Of a DNA stretch of 64,000 nucleotides, positions 34,977-45,570 are shown in pieces. The notes under the pieces were generated by a model that saw only the letters and a program-made list of their open reading frames with translations, was not told the origin of the DNA and ran no database searches. The DNA comes from Dryas octopetala. Taxonomy: Eukaryota > Streptophyta > Magnoliopsida > Rosales > Rosaceae. Numbering within the stretch: the first letter of the stretch is position 1; every line of letters begins with the position of its first letter. A program made the translations under genes and the position numbers. The stretch is from assembly GCA_963921425.1 (NCBI GenBank), contig OY992835.1:3410001-3474000 (forward strand). Direction: 5' to 3'.

Positions 34977-37731
34977 TGTAATGACCCGACCCAAGTTTCG
35001 TTCTTTTATTTAAGATCAAGTTAATCACATTCGGTGGTGATCCGGTAAGAAAGTTTAATTTGAAAGAGACTTATACATTCTAATAAGAAATGGGTAATTA
35101 AACGGGAAATTTAGGAAAGATAAAACTTTTAGAAAAATTTCAATAGACGGGGGTAATGAAGTAGTAGTTCATAACGTATTTCCGAAGACGGACCTTAAAT
35201 TTGGGCCACGGTTTGAGAGAGTGGAGCATAACATTTTAGGGGCAATTTTGTCCTTCCACAAGGAAGTTCTAGAATTTTTTTATATAAAAATCAGATTTCT
35301 CTAGAAACCCCCGGAAAATTACTCAACACACCCCCTTATCTCTCTCTCTCTCTCTCTCGGGGGCATTTTTTCATTCTCTCTCCCCGCACTCCCTTTTCTC
35401 TCTGTTCTCTCTCTCCCGCAACCACCTCTGCACCACCTGGCCAACACCACACAGCTCGCCGTCGACTACCACTGGCCTCATCGGCCTCACCGGCATGACC
35501 TCCCTTCAGGCCGATCGACATCCCCAGCCTTCCCTCTTCGCCGGTCAGCCACTCGAAAACGAAAAACAGGGCGGAAAAGCACCCAGCCTCGCCACCGTCC
35601 TTCGTCGATTTCGACCATCTCCGACCTCTAAACATCCCGGATTTCGGTGGGTTTTCTTCTCCTATTATGGGTTTTTCATTTTTCTTATGAATTAACAAAT
35701 TAAATTTGAATTTGTGGAAGATTAGAATTTGGGGTTTGATGTCATTTCGGGTTTCCTAAGAAATTCGAAGTTAGAGGAGTGTTCTTGATGGGTTTGAGAT
35801 GATTTTCACTCTAGGAATCTTAAATTTAGGATTAAGATCATAAGCTTTGAGAGAATTTCAAGGAAATATAGAGAAATAAAAAAAAAAAAATTCGGTTGGA
35901 GGTATTATGCCCAAATTGGTTAATGGAGAAATGGGCAATATGAGGTGCTTCTAAATGCATTGAGGACAATTTTAAATCCTTAGGACCCCTAGTTTCTGTT
36001 ATAAGTGAAATAAGTAAGGGAAAAATTGGTAAATTTGAGAAAATGGGAATGGAGAAAAAAAATTTGCTTAACTTGGTAGGATTAGATTGGGTTATAGAAG
36101 TATATAGAGGAATATTTTAAATTGTTTCCAAGTTGTTGGAGGCGTTGTATGATGGGTGATTTAAAACGAGACCAAGAAGTCAAGAGAAGAACACTTGGAT
36201 TCAATTCCACACTTTAATTTACGTCCTATACCAAGTCTAATTTATGTTTTGTATGCTTGGTTGTTTTAGGCGACGCTCCCGAGACTAGAGGTGATTCATC
36301 CGGAGGCCGACACTAGGCTCTAATATTGTGAGTGGATTTTCTTTTGCTTGCAAAGTTTATGGGTTTTATGGTTTTTATATTACTTTTGAAATTTTGAGTT
36401 AAATAATGAAATAATGAATTGAGTAAAGTCTGTTATGCATAAATAAATATTTTAAATGGATTGAATTATTTGCCATGTCGATCTAAGGGTTATCAAATAA
36501 TTAAACAAATTATTTGGTAGGCCGTCTAAGTACCCACCGGTTATTAAGTAGGTCTTTGGGACCCATCACGGCACACACATAGGCTTTGGGCCGTGTGCCG
36601 GGATGCCTCGCCCTTTGGGGGTAGTCTACGTGCACGTACGGCACTTTGGCTTGTTGTATGACGGCGATTCGACGGTACACGGGCCACTATAAGTCCACTT
36701 GTATAACGGTGATTCGACGGTACAAGGGACACCCTAAATCCACTCGCATGACGGCGTTGCGACGGTGTGGGTGGAAGGGCAATCTAAGTGCACGTACGAC
36801 ACTTTGGCTTGTTGTATGACAGCGATTCGACGATACACGGGCCACTATAAGTCCACTTGTATGACGGCGATTCGACGGTACAAGGGACACCCTAAATCCA
36901 CTCGCATGACGGCGTTGCGACGGTGTGGGTGGAAGGGCAATCTAAGTGCACGTATGACACTTTGGCTTGTTGTACGACGGCGATTCGACGGTACACGGGC
37001 CACTGTAAGTCCACTTGTATGACGGCGATTCGACGGTACAAGGGACACCCTAAATCCACTCGTATGACGGCGTTGCGACGGTACGGGTGGAAGGTTATGT
37101 AGACGGTCCACTTGGTGCGACGGTTTTGTAACGGTACCAGTGTGGAGCCCGTCGAATGGGTACTTATATGGCCAACGATAATTCTAAAAAACTTTATTAG
37201 ATAAAATATTTTTAGTCATTCTTTTTATCAGTTCAAAGCATATTTAAAAATGGGGGAGATCTATTGTGTTTGTGCAATTGAGAATATTAATAAAATGTTT
37301 TACCTTATTAACTTTGTTATCATTTGACTTGTTCATCCACTCACTGAGTATTTCTCACCGTGAGTCATTTTCCTTGTGTTTTAATGGTTCCCCCAGGTGG
37401 AAGCGACAGCCAGTCACAATTTTCTCGTCGAGGCGGGCTTTCTCTTCTTATTGTATAGTGTAGGATTTCCTGAAGACCTTATCTTGTAGTTTGGCTCTGA
37501 TATTTGGTTGTAACCTTATAAAATTGTAAATTTATTGTTAGGTCGGAGACCCAAATTGGTTGTGGTAGGGAAGTTGGAAATTTAGAAGTGTGTTTTAACA
37601 GGTTATAAAATTTGGGATAGTCCATTTTCAGGGGAGGTTCTGCCGAATTTTCGGTAGGATTTTCCCTGATTTTTGGATCCCGCAGGACCCTCTTGGGGTT
37701 TCAGGGTGGAAATCCGGGGGCGGTCCTGTCA
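34977..37731 (+). mobile_element. Nested solo LTR (copy D)
   Basis: It starts TGTAATGACCCGACCC and ends GGCGGTCCTGTCA, flanked by CGGGT at 34972-34976 and 37732-37736; 2,755 bp. The exon-2-like segment (about 36271-36328) is more diverged, yet keeps an AG before it and GTGAGTGG after it. It is inserted into copy C, so it is the younger of the two. Confidence 0.95.
36631..37104 (+). repeat. 158-bp minisatellite in LTR intron 2
   Basis: Three units of 158 bp start at TGCACGTA in 36631, 36789 and 36947. Each holds three sub-repeats of the type TATGACGGCGATTCGACGG. Related units occur in the host copy C on both sides of the insertion (34825-34975 and 37737-37925). Confidence 0.92.
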
Positions 37732-38639
37732 CGGGTGGAAGGGCAATTTACGTGCACGTACGACACTTTGGCTTATTGTACGACGGCGATTCGACGGTAC
37801 AAGGGCCACCGTAAGTCCACTTGTATGACGGCGTTACGACGGTACAAGGGACACTGTAAGTCCACTCGCATGACGGCGTTGCGACGGTGCGGGTGGAAGG
37901 TTATGTAGACGGTCCACTTGGTGCGACTGTCTTGTACAGTACCAATGGTGGAGCCGGTCAATTGGGTGCTTATATGGCCAACGTTTTTACTAAAAACTTT
38001 ATTAGATAAAAATATTTTAGTTATTTTCTATGATTAAAAGAAATCTCAAGTTGAAATTGTTATATAGAAACTTTCTGTTGGAATTATGTTCATGATGTAA
38101 GGTTTTTGTTAAGCTGTGAAAGAGTTCATTACAAAGATGTTTGCAATTGGATATTTTTCAACCCGGGCAGTTTATAAAGTGGTTTTCAAAAGAAAGGTTT
38201 TGAAGTTATTTTGTCCAGATCACTGAGAGTTTTCTCACGTGTTATTTTTTTTCGTTTCCCCCAGGTAATAGCGATCACTGAGGTCGGACTGTACCACGTC
38301 GAGGCATTCGAGTTTCTCATCTCCAGCTTATTGGTATATGGGGATCAAGGTTTCCCTTGAAATTATTATAATGAGATACGATTGTAAAATTTATTAGATA
38401 TGCTCTGATTAGATTTGTCTTACTTGTTGTTGAGCTGAGATCTTATTTAATTGTGGTTGGGGTGGCTGAAGTAATATAGAAGTGTATTTCATGTTTGACA
38501 GGTTCTGAAATTTTTCTGGATTAGTCCATTTTCAGGGGAGGTTCTGCCGAATTTTCGGTAGGATTTTTCCTTGATTTTGGATCCCACAGGACCTCTCCGG
38601 GTTTTCAGGGTGGAATCCGGGGGCGGTTCTGTCACGCCG

Positions 38640-39362
38640 CCCTTTCTCTTTCTCTCACTCATCTCGCCGTCTCGCGCCGGCGTCGCCCTCTCTCTATCTC
38701 TGTGAGTCTGTGACTCTGTCACTCATCTCTCTCAGTCTCTCAGTCTCTCGCCTCTCATCTCTCACGGTCTCATCTCTGTCGAAGGTCGCAGCTCCAAAAC
38801 TCAAAAGGTATGTCATCTCTCTCTCACTCTCATATCTCGTGCAATTTTAATTAGCGTTTGATTTGGGGATTCACGGGTTAGGGTTCAATTTAGGGTTTTT
38901 CTGTTTAATCAATTAGGGATTTTTGTATAATTGGTTTTTTGTTCACTTCTTAGGGTTTGATCATCGGCTTAAACAGAGGGATTTAATTTGATTATCTGCA
39001 TTATTTTCCTCGATCAGTAAAATATTGTTTGGTTATCTGCGTGTAATTGATTATCTGCATATTTGATTATATGTTCTGTTCTATTCTGCATAGGGACTAA
39101 AATGTTGTTTGGTTGTTTGATTAGTAAACTAGAAAACTCATTTGGGTTGGGTGTTATTAAATAAATTGTATTTATGGGTTAGTCACGGTTCGTTTATTAA
39201 GTTATGTTGGCCTCTGATTTCCACTGCAATGTCCTTTAATTAGGAATGTCAACAATGGATGAGTGTTCTAGAGCTGAAGCAGTCACAGAAGGGGTTGATC
39301 CTCCTCAAACAGCCCCACAGCCCCCAAGGCCCTCAACGACCCCACAATTCAAATGTGTTTGA
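38640..39362 (+). other. Leader exon and short open reading frame in CACTA element
   Basis: A CT-rich, GC-richer segment ends AAAAG|GTATGT at 38807/38808, a good donor. An acceptor TTAATTAG at 39243 is followed by an ATG (39246) and 38 codons (MSTMDECSRAEAVTEGVDPP..., rich in Pro/Thr/Gln) to a stop at 39360-39362. This resembles the 5' part of a transcription unit with a leader intron. I do not recognise the peptide; the start of a BED-finger (hAT-derived) protein is one possibility. Confidence 0.4.
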
Positions 39363-39753
39363 ACTTTTTTAAATTATGATATTCCTTATCAAGTGTGGCT
39401 AATCATTCTTTATTTTGTTTTGATTGGTTTAGGTTTCTTGTCTTGAGCAGGAGAGTAGCTCATTATATGATAAACATTTCCGATGAACAAAAGCTTCTAT
39501 GAGATTTTGGATGGCTGGTTGATTCAATTTTTGGATGGCTGTTTGATTCAATTTTTGGATGGCTGTTTGATTCAATTTGGATAAATGGATGAATGAACAA
39601 AAGCTTATGCGTTTTTTTTTTTGTTTTGTCAGCTTGTTATGTTTAGAAAGGCAGCTTTGGTTTATTTTCAGCCTTTTTTCATAATAATAAAGTATGTATA
39701 AATATGTAATGCTTTTCTTCTAATGGTTATTTTCCATGTCTCTTTTCCTATCG

Positions 39754-39754
<1 letters not shown>

Positions 39755-39799
<45 letters not shown>
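39755..39799. repeat. Poly-T tract, 45 T
   Basis: An uninterrupted T run inside the CACTA element. It could be the complement of a poly-A tail from a retroposed insert, but no target duplication or body is recognised next to it. Confidence 0.9.
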
Positions 39800-39802
<3 letters not shown>

Positions 39803-40009
39803 GAGCAGGTTGGTTTATTATAGAGCAAATGCATAAATTTTTTGGATTATAGGGATCATTGGACATTGGTTATCATTGACCCGTATACTGAATTGCTTTA
39901 TCACTTAGATCCTATGTTAGGTGAAGTATAGAGTTCTAAACAATATTTGTAGAGGGATGAGGTTGAAACAGTATTGTTAATAGACATCTCAATTCTCAAT
40001 CTTTTACAG

Positions 40010-40209
40010 GGACTTTGCCATATTAGTGAGTTGAGTTCAAATTGGCTGGAAAAAGCTGAAGATGTAAGCACATAATTTTTTTAAATTTTTTTTATTATTT
40101 TCTTGTATCTGTATGTAAGGATCATGGTCTATTTTCTTATTAACTTTCTGGTCTATTTTTTTACAGGCTTTTAAAGTCAGAGACCATGTGGAAGTTAAAA
40201 CTTATTGAG
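40010..40209 (+). pseudogene. Captured PNPase S1-domain exons
   Basis: Two exons, 40010-40063 and 40167-40209, have an AG acceptor before and a GT donor after each. They read GLCHISELSSNWLEKAED and AFKVRDHVEV, then KLIE after allowing one extra A. This matches the C-terminal S1 RNA-binding domain of plant (organellar) polynucleotide phosphorylase, the 3'-5' exoribonuclease. The rest of the enzyme is absent. The single-base insertion near 40198 causes a frameshift. The fragment sits on the plus strand of the CACTA element with the other captured exons. Confidence 0.78.
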
Positions 40210-41348
40210 GTATGGTTTACTATTCCTGTCTCCTTTGCTTGTTTTTTTTTAATACTCTCTTCTGCTATAAGCAATTCCAAACCTGCTGGGAGTGATGTTA
40301 TTGCTTTTTTAAAATATTTTAGTCTAAGGAAAAGTCACATACACTTGAAACTTGTTGATGCATACTTGGAATGAAGTTTAACTTGTTGATGCAGTCATCC
40401 AAGATTACGTAGAATAGGAAAATGTTGGTAATAGTCTATTTATTTAATTGTAATATGTAGGTTTGTAAATCTTGTGTTTTGTACTTGCATATTACAATTG
40501 TAGTATGGTAACTAATATATACCTTTTTTTTTTCCGAACAGATTACACAATAGCATTAAGTATTGATTGTCATTATAGTCTATATGATTTGTTTGTAGCA
40601 TATTATGATGAAATTAACTAATTGCAATTAAAACTTTTTTATTAGGTATTTTTATAATGATTATTTTACTTTTTAATAGGGTTGTACACTATACTAATTT
40701 TTTACTAGTTTTAATGGTATAATATAATAACATGTATGCATATAGTTTTAATGGTACTACACTTCCAGTAGATAGGATAGTATTCTAGATTTCTAGTGTA
40801 TAGCATGTGCTATATATATTGTGTAAGTGCAAAATAATAAGATGTGAATATTAACATATAAAATGGTCTTCATAGTTCATACTAATATATATTGTTTATT
40901 TATTTATTTTTTTAAAACATAAACTCATTGGGCACATTTGTAGTAGATGTGCCATGTCCCTAACAGTAATGTGTTAGGTCATGTCTGCGAATTTGTCAAC
41001 GTGATCATCAGAGGGAAGACACAATTACTACTTGTATTTGTGTCTCTGTGTGTGTGACACAAATATCAAGGTTGTGCCCCATCTTTATGAGTAACGCCAA
41101 TACCGGTCACAAGCATATAATTGTGGCCGCAGCGTTACCAATGACATTAGAGCATGATTAATTGTGCTTTTTGAAACAAATGACACAAATATAAGCTTGT
41201 GCTTTGTAAAGTTTTTTCTTGTAGTGAGAAGTATGTATAAGTTTGAGATTATTAAGCATGCCACCTAAGCTTTTTTTTTTCTTGGATTGTTTTGGTCATA
41301 ATTTTTCACTTCTTTTTTTTCCCCAATGGATATACTTCAAACATTCAG

Positions 41349-41441
41349 GTTTCCATTATTTGGAAAGAAATACCAGCTGCAATTTGCTAATGATAGCTGT
41401 CCTGAAACCCATTGCTTGGTTCATTTCCCAAGCTTCATCAG
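41349..41441 (+). pseudogene. Captured mRNA cap methyltransferase exon
   Basis: One exon bounded by CATTCAG (ending 41348) and CATCAG|GTTTAG. It reads FPLFGKKYQLQFANDSCPET then HCLVHFPSFI, resembling the C-terminal part of plant mRNA cap guanine-N7 methyltransferase (type 2), a nuclear enzyme that methylates the 5' cap. The S-adenosylmethionine-binding part is absent. The frame is open through the exon. The identification rests on motif memory of PLFGKKY and HCLVHFPS; a different protein family cannot be fully excluded. Confidence 0.65.
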
Positions 41442-41844
41442 GTTTAGTCTTATTTCTGTCTTATAATGTTGCTTCCAAAGTTTGTTTCTGATTTTATGTT
41501 GTTTTGCTTAGTCAGACGTACATATTACTTTCTGGCATTACCAAAGTTTCTTTATTTTCAAGGCTTGCATATGTTAATGCTCCTTAGTTTAAGATTGCTT
41601 TCTCACCTAAACTTTTTTGGTTTGAACTTGATTAAATATAATACCGTGCCTTACTATGCTTGTAGTGGTCTGGTCAATCTGATTAAATTAATAAAGAGCA
41701 TTGAGACTTTTCTTTCCTTTGTAATACTTGGTACGCTACAAGTACAATCAAAATCTTAATTTAGAACTATTCTAAAAAGCTGTTCATCCGAATCATTTTT
41801 CACTTCATAATAAAACATTACCTGATATAGAAACTCTTTTACAG

Positions 41845-41950
41845 GGGTGGAATGCATTTCATGGCATCCAATAATGACTGTGGTATAAGAGAATATGACA
41901 TGGAAAAGTTTCAGCTTTTGAATCAGTTTCTATTCCCTTGGTCAGTGAAT
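41845..41950 (+). pseudogene. Captured WD40-protein exon
   Basis: An exon bounded by TTTTACAG (ending 41844) and GAAT|GTGAGT at 41951. It reads GGMHFMASNNDCGIREYDME then KFQLLNQFLFPWSVN, matching a conserved exon of a plant WD40/transducin-type protein family with the FMASNNDCG motif. The downstream HTSLSPDGK-type exon is not seen, so only a fragment was captured. The frame is open across the exon. Confidence 0.75.
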
Positions 41951-43200
41951 GTGAGTCATCTTAAGCACTTTATTGAATATTGTGGATTTGTGGGTTTCTG
42001 TATTTTAACCTATACATATTTGTCTTTACCCTTCAACTTTCTATATTCGTGCATCGAAGAGTATTATGGCTGATATATTGGCAATTGTTGAGATATCAAC
42101 TTGGAAGTCAAGCTCTCTCTTTAATTCTTCTTTGGTTCAATTCTTTGGTTTTGTTCAAGAGGACTTTTTATAGGTCAATTCTTTGGGGTGACCTACATAT
42201 TGTCCCTTGTTTGGATGCTACCTTGTCGAATCTGACTTTTCAATGCAGTTTTTTTATGGGAAAAAAATAATGGTTTGTTTTATCTACCTTGAAAAGTACA
42301 TTAGTCATTTGACTGTCTTCCAAATATGTTATATATATATATATTTATCAGTTGGTCATGAACCTTGTGTATGAAATTAAAGATTGGCCAAATTGGAAAA
42401 ATATTCTATTAGTTAATTAAATATGAAGTAGATATGGGCCAACACAATTCGTTTGTTTGGTTTTGATTTCCTGCACAATATCTAGATATGCTAATATGGA
42501 GGGATAATGTGAATCGATATAACATGTGTTGATTTAGCTAGCTCAAGCACTTGTTTTGATTTAGCTAGCTCAAGTACTTAACTTATGGTGTTCTTCTTGT
42601 ATGCTAGCTCAAGTACTTAACTTATGGTGTTCTTCTTGTATGCTAGCTCAATTACCCCATTCTGATTTTTTATAAGTGTAATTTTGTTTTATTAGTTTCT
42701 TATAATTGGTTTTTTCTTTTGGCAGCTTAGAGACACTCAGCTATTGGAATTGGACGCTTGCTTATGAGAAGTAGCATATTGATTTAGTTGTGTTTGTTAA
42801 TATAGGGCCTAATATATGCATTACTGTTATATAGGGAAAAAAAATGAGACATTATTGTACTTATGAAGTCTTATGTAATACACTTAATTGATTCTTTTGA
42901 GGTCATTTAATGAGATGTGTCTTACCATTTACTATTGACAACATTATATAATTTACTCTTGAAAGCAACAAAAAAATGACACGGGAAAAATGTTATGGAA
43001 AAGGTATAAAAAGAACTATAATAGTATTCTAAACACTAGCAGCACATATGATAGCATGTTTGTTACTTTAAAGCCTAAAAAAAAAATTTTGGAGGCACCA
43101 AAATATGTAATCAATAACTATTATGTATTTGTAAAAATTAACAATAGCATTTTAAAATTAAAATGCTATAGTAATAATTATTATAGCTTCTTTAAAATGA
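41951..43200. other. CACTA interior without recognised exons
   Basis: AT-rich. One possible last exon lies after TTTTGGCAG at 42726 (LRDTQLLELDACL then stop), not recognised. A roughly 40-bp phrase (GCTAGCTCAAGTACTTAACT) is repeated in tandem near 42570-42650. The rest leads into the subterminal inverted repeats. Confidence 0.4.
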
Positions 43201-43459
43201 TATTAAACGCCACAATAATAGCACTTTAAAAATGCTATTCTATATCTTTCTACAACATTTTTAAAACGTTATTATATAGATCTTTTATAGCGTTTTTAAA
43301 ACGCTATAGAAAGAAATTTTTTTATAGCGTTTCAAAAACGCTATAGTAAACCTTAGGTCTATTATTGCGTCGGCTGTCATAGCGTTTGCGATAACGCTAT
43401 AAAAGGGCTTTTATAGCGTTTTTTGAGTGCTATAAAAGCCCCTTTTTGTTGTAGTGAGT

Positions 43460-44136
43460 TGCTCAAAGTAGACGAAATCTCAAATTAGACCGTAATCGAA
43501 CACTTTGCGATGCCGGAATGACTTCCGAACGAGCCCAAGGTATATCGTACATGAGATTTATATGGAATTAATTGACGGATGTTGGTTTTTGAGTCGAGTT
43601 GGATTTAAATTTGGGTTTGAGGGTATTTTTAATTTAGCCGTTAAAATATAGAAAGGTTGAGCGGAACACCTAGACCCACACATGCACGTTTGATTTGTGG
43701 ATGAGCCAAACCTAATTTCATGCCTTATTTCCTTACTTATAGGTGACACAATTGAGACTCGAGACGATCCGGTGGAGGATCGAAGTTAAGTTTCTCACTG
43801 TAAGTGGATTTTGTCCTTCCGAATTATTTTGCGTATTTAATGGATTAAATCCTTTCTTGGTTTATTTGAGTATAGTTTAAGTTAAAGGATTTTGGATATG
43901 GTTATGTTTTGATTGAATTATGATTTTCAAAGTATATAAATGTCATCATAAGTCTTTATTAAATGATATTTTCTTTATATGAGATGGATGTTTTGTCTTG
44001 GTTTAAGAGTAGCGAGAGTTAAATGATTTCCACGTGATTTTGATACAATTAATTATTGAGAATAAATAGATTTCAAGCTTGAATAAACTATGAGTGATAT
44101 TTAAGTGACTGATAATCTTGTAGCTAATCTTTCATG
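43460..44136 (+). mobile_element. LTR (TGAGACC subtype), right part
   Basis: It resumes the LTR interrupted at 32470: the end of intron 1, an AG at about 43741, the conserved 57-nt exon 2 with GACGATCCGGTGGAGGATCG, the donor CACT|GTAAGTGG near 43799, and the first part of intron 2. It is then interrupted at 44137 by another LTR. Its 3' end is outside the window or lost. Confidence 0.82.
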
Positions 44137-44293
44137 TGTAACGACCCGACCCAAATTTCACTAGAAATTTGAATTTTTATTTAACTTGGTTTTACAAAGC
44201 TCTAAAGGAAACTGAACTGTTACACTTCGATTAAAAAAAAAAAGACTTTTCTTCTAAATTAAGTTAAAAAAAAAAAATTTATTATTCAGTAAC

Positions 44294-45556
44294 TGACAGG
44301 ACCGCCCCCAGATTCCACCCTGAAACCCGGAGAGGTCCTGCGGGAATCCAAATTCAAGGAAAATCCTACCGAAAATTCGGCAGAACCTCCCCTGAAAATG
44401 GACTAACCCAGAAACTTCTAAACCTGTTAAAAGCACTTCTATACAGCAACCACCTTTACCGCAACCAAATAGGGTCTCAGACCCAACAATCTCACAGAAA
44501 TCCAACTTAAAATTTGCAGAGTGGTTATCAGAGCTGCTATTCTATTACAAGGAATTTTTACAAAAATTAAATGGCGCCTACAGGGTCCGACTAAGGAGAT
44601 GATTGCAACTGCCTCGACGTGTTTGGCTCGAACTCCACCAAATCTACTACAGTGATAGCCCTAGCTTCGATCCTCCGCCGGATCGTCACGAGCCACGGTC
44701 GTCTCGCCTGGTATAGAGGTGATTGGCGCCGGAAAACTGGTCGGAGAAGGGAGAGAAGCCGGCGGCCAGTGGAGCTCTTCTGACAGCAGCCGCGCGCAGG
44801 GGGTGGCTGGGTTGGCTGGAGGAGTGGCCAGGAGAAATGGTCGACGTCGGGAAGGCTCGCCGGAGGTCTCAGGTGGCCGGAATGGCCGGCGGCGTGGGTT
44901 TTGGGTGGCTGGGTGCAGAGGTTGGGTGCGCACAGAGAAAGGGGAGAGAGAGAAAACACGAGGAGAGAGAGAATAGGCTCGGGGAAGTTGGTCGGCGCTG
45001 GAGGGTGTTTGCCGGAGCCAGGGGCTGGCCGGTGATGGTGAGTGGGGTGGCTGGGTGGTGCGCGCAGGGGAGAGGGTGCGGAGGAGAGGGAAAACCGAGA
45101 GAGAGAGTGCGGGGAGAGAGAATAAATAGAGGGAGAGAGAGTTCTAGAGAGAGAAATTTCTAGAAAAATCTAGAGAGAGAGGAAATCTGATTTTTAAAAC
45201 CCACTTTTATAAATTTACAACATTGCCCCTCACTTTAAACGCCTATATCTTTCAAACCGTAACTCAGATCGAAGCGTGCTACGTGTCTATGAAATCGTGG
45301 GATCGAAACCTATCTAACGGACCCAAAGTCAAAATCGAAAACCCATTCATTTTAAAAGTCAACTTTTGGTCATGCTTAAATTAAAACAAAAATAAATAAA
45401 TCAAAACTTTAAATCAAAAATTTTTTTTATTTTCCAAATAAATCTCAAAATCTTTAAAATACAATCCAACATCTTTTTGTTTTTAAAAAAATCTCTTTAA
45501 AGCATAGTTAAATAAAAATTTAAATTTCTAGTGAAAATTTGGGTCGGGTCGTTACA
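44294..45556 (-). repeat. 3' LTR, 1,263 bp, intron-less form
   Basis: It starts TGTAACGACCCGACCC and ends GGCGGTCCTGTCA (minus strand). Compared with long copies it lacks intervals 1 and 2 exactly: exon 1 joins exon 2 between 44708 and 44707 (minus-strand CCAG|GCGAGAC), and exon 2 joins exon 3 between 44651 and 44650 (CACT|GTAGTAG). Exon 2 is 57 nt. Confidence 0.93.
45204..45213 (-). promoter_or_regulatory. TATA-like box of the LTR
   Basis: The minus strand reads TTTATAAAAG about 25-30 bp upstream of the start of the CT-rich leader, a plausible transcription start. The same motif is in the 5' LTR (near 47725-47734). If correct, both intron positions lie downstream of the start, in R/U5. Confidence 0.5.
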
Positions 45557-45570
45557 ACCTTCCCCCCTTA
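45557..45570 (-). other. Polypurine tract
   Basis: The minus strand reads TAAGGGGGGAAGGT directly before the TGTAAC start of the 3' LTR, the expected plus-strand primer. It is preceded by a TTCGAGGACGAAATTT-type motif. Confidence 0.9.

Larger units (their letters stand above)
32877..38634 (+). mobile_element. Solo LTR (copy C) hosting a second LTR
   Basis: It starts TGTAACGACCCGACCC and ends GGCGGTTCTGTCA, flanked by CGCCG at 32872-32876 and 38635-38639. It is split by a nested LTR at 34977-37731 (TSD CGGGT), so its own length is about 3.0 kb. The exon-2 palindrome region is at 34308-34325. Intron 2 holds repeats with TACGACGGCGATTCGACGG and the 32-nt hairpin at 34773-34804. It is inserted in the leader of the CACTA element. 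Confidence 0.95.
32470..43456 (+). mobile_element. CACTA element carrying fragments of cellular genes
   Basis: The termini are CACTACAACAAAA (32470) and TTTTGTTGTAGTG (ending 43456), flanked by AGT at 32467-32469 and 43457-43459. The right subterminal zone (43200-43440) is a ladder of TATAGCG..CGCTATA inverted repeats; the left zone has matching TATAATAGCA motifs. Without the nested LTRs the element is about 5.2 kb. It has a CT-rich leader, a splice-like first exon, and exon fragments resembling PNPase, a cap methyltransferase and a WD40 protein, all on the plus strand. No transposase is present, so it is non-autonomous. CACTA elements are known to pick up host gene pieces. Confidence 0.9.

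Noticed and set aside
39755..39799. Poly-T run read as the complement of a poly-A tail of a retroposed gene
   Set aside because: No target duplication or processed gene body adjoins it; a slippage-expanded homopolymer is as likely.
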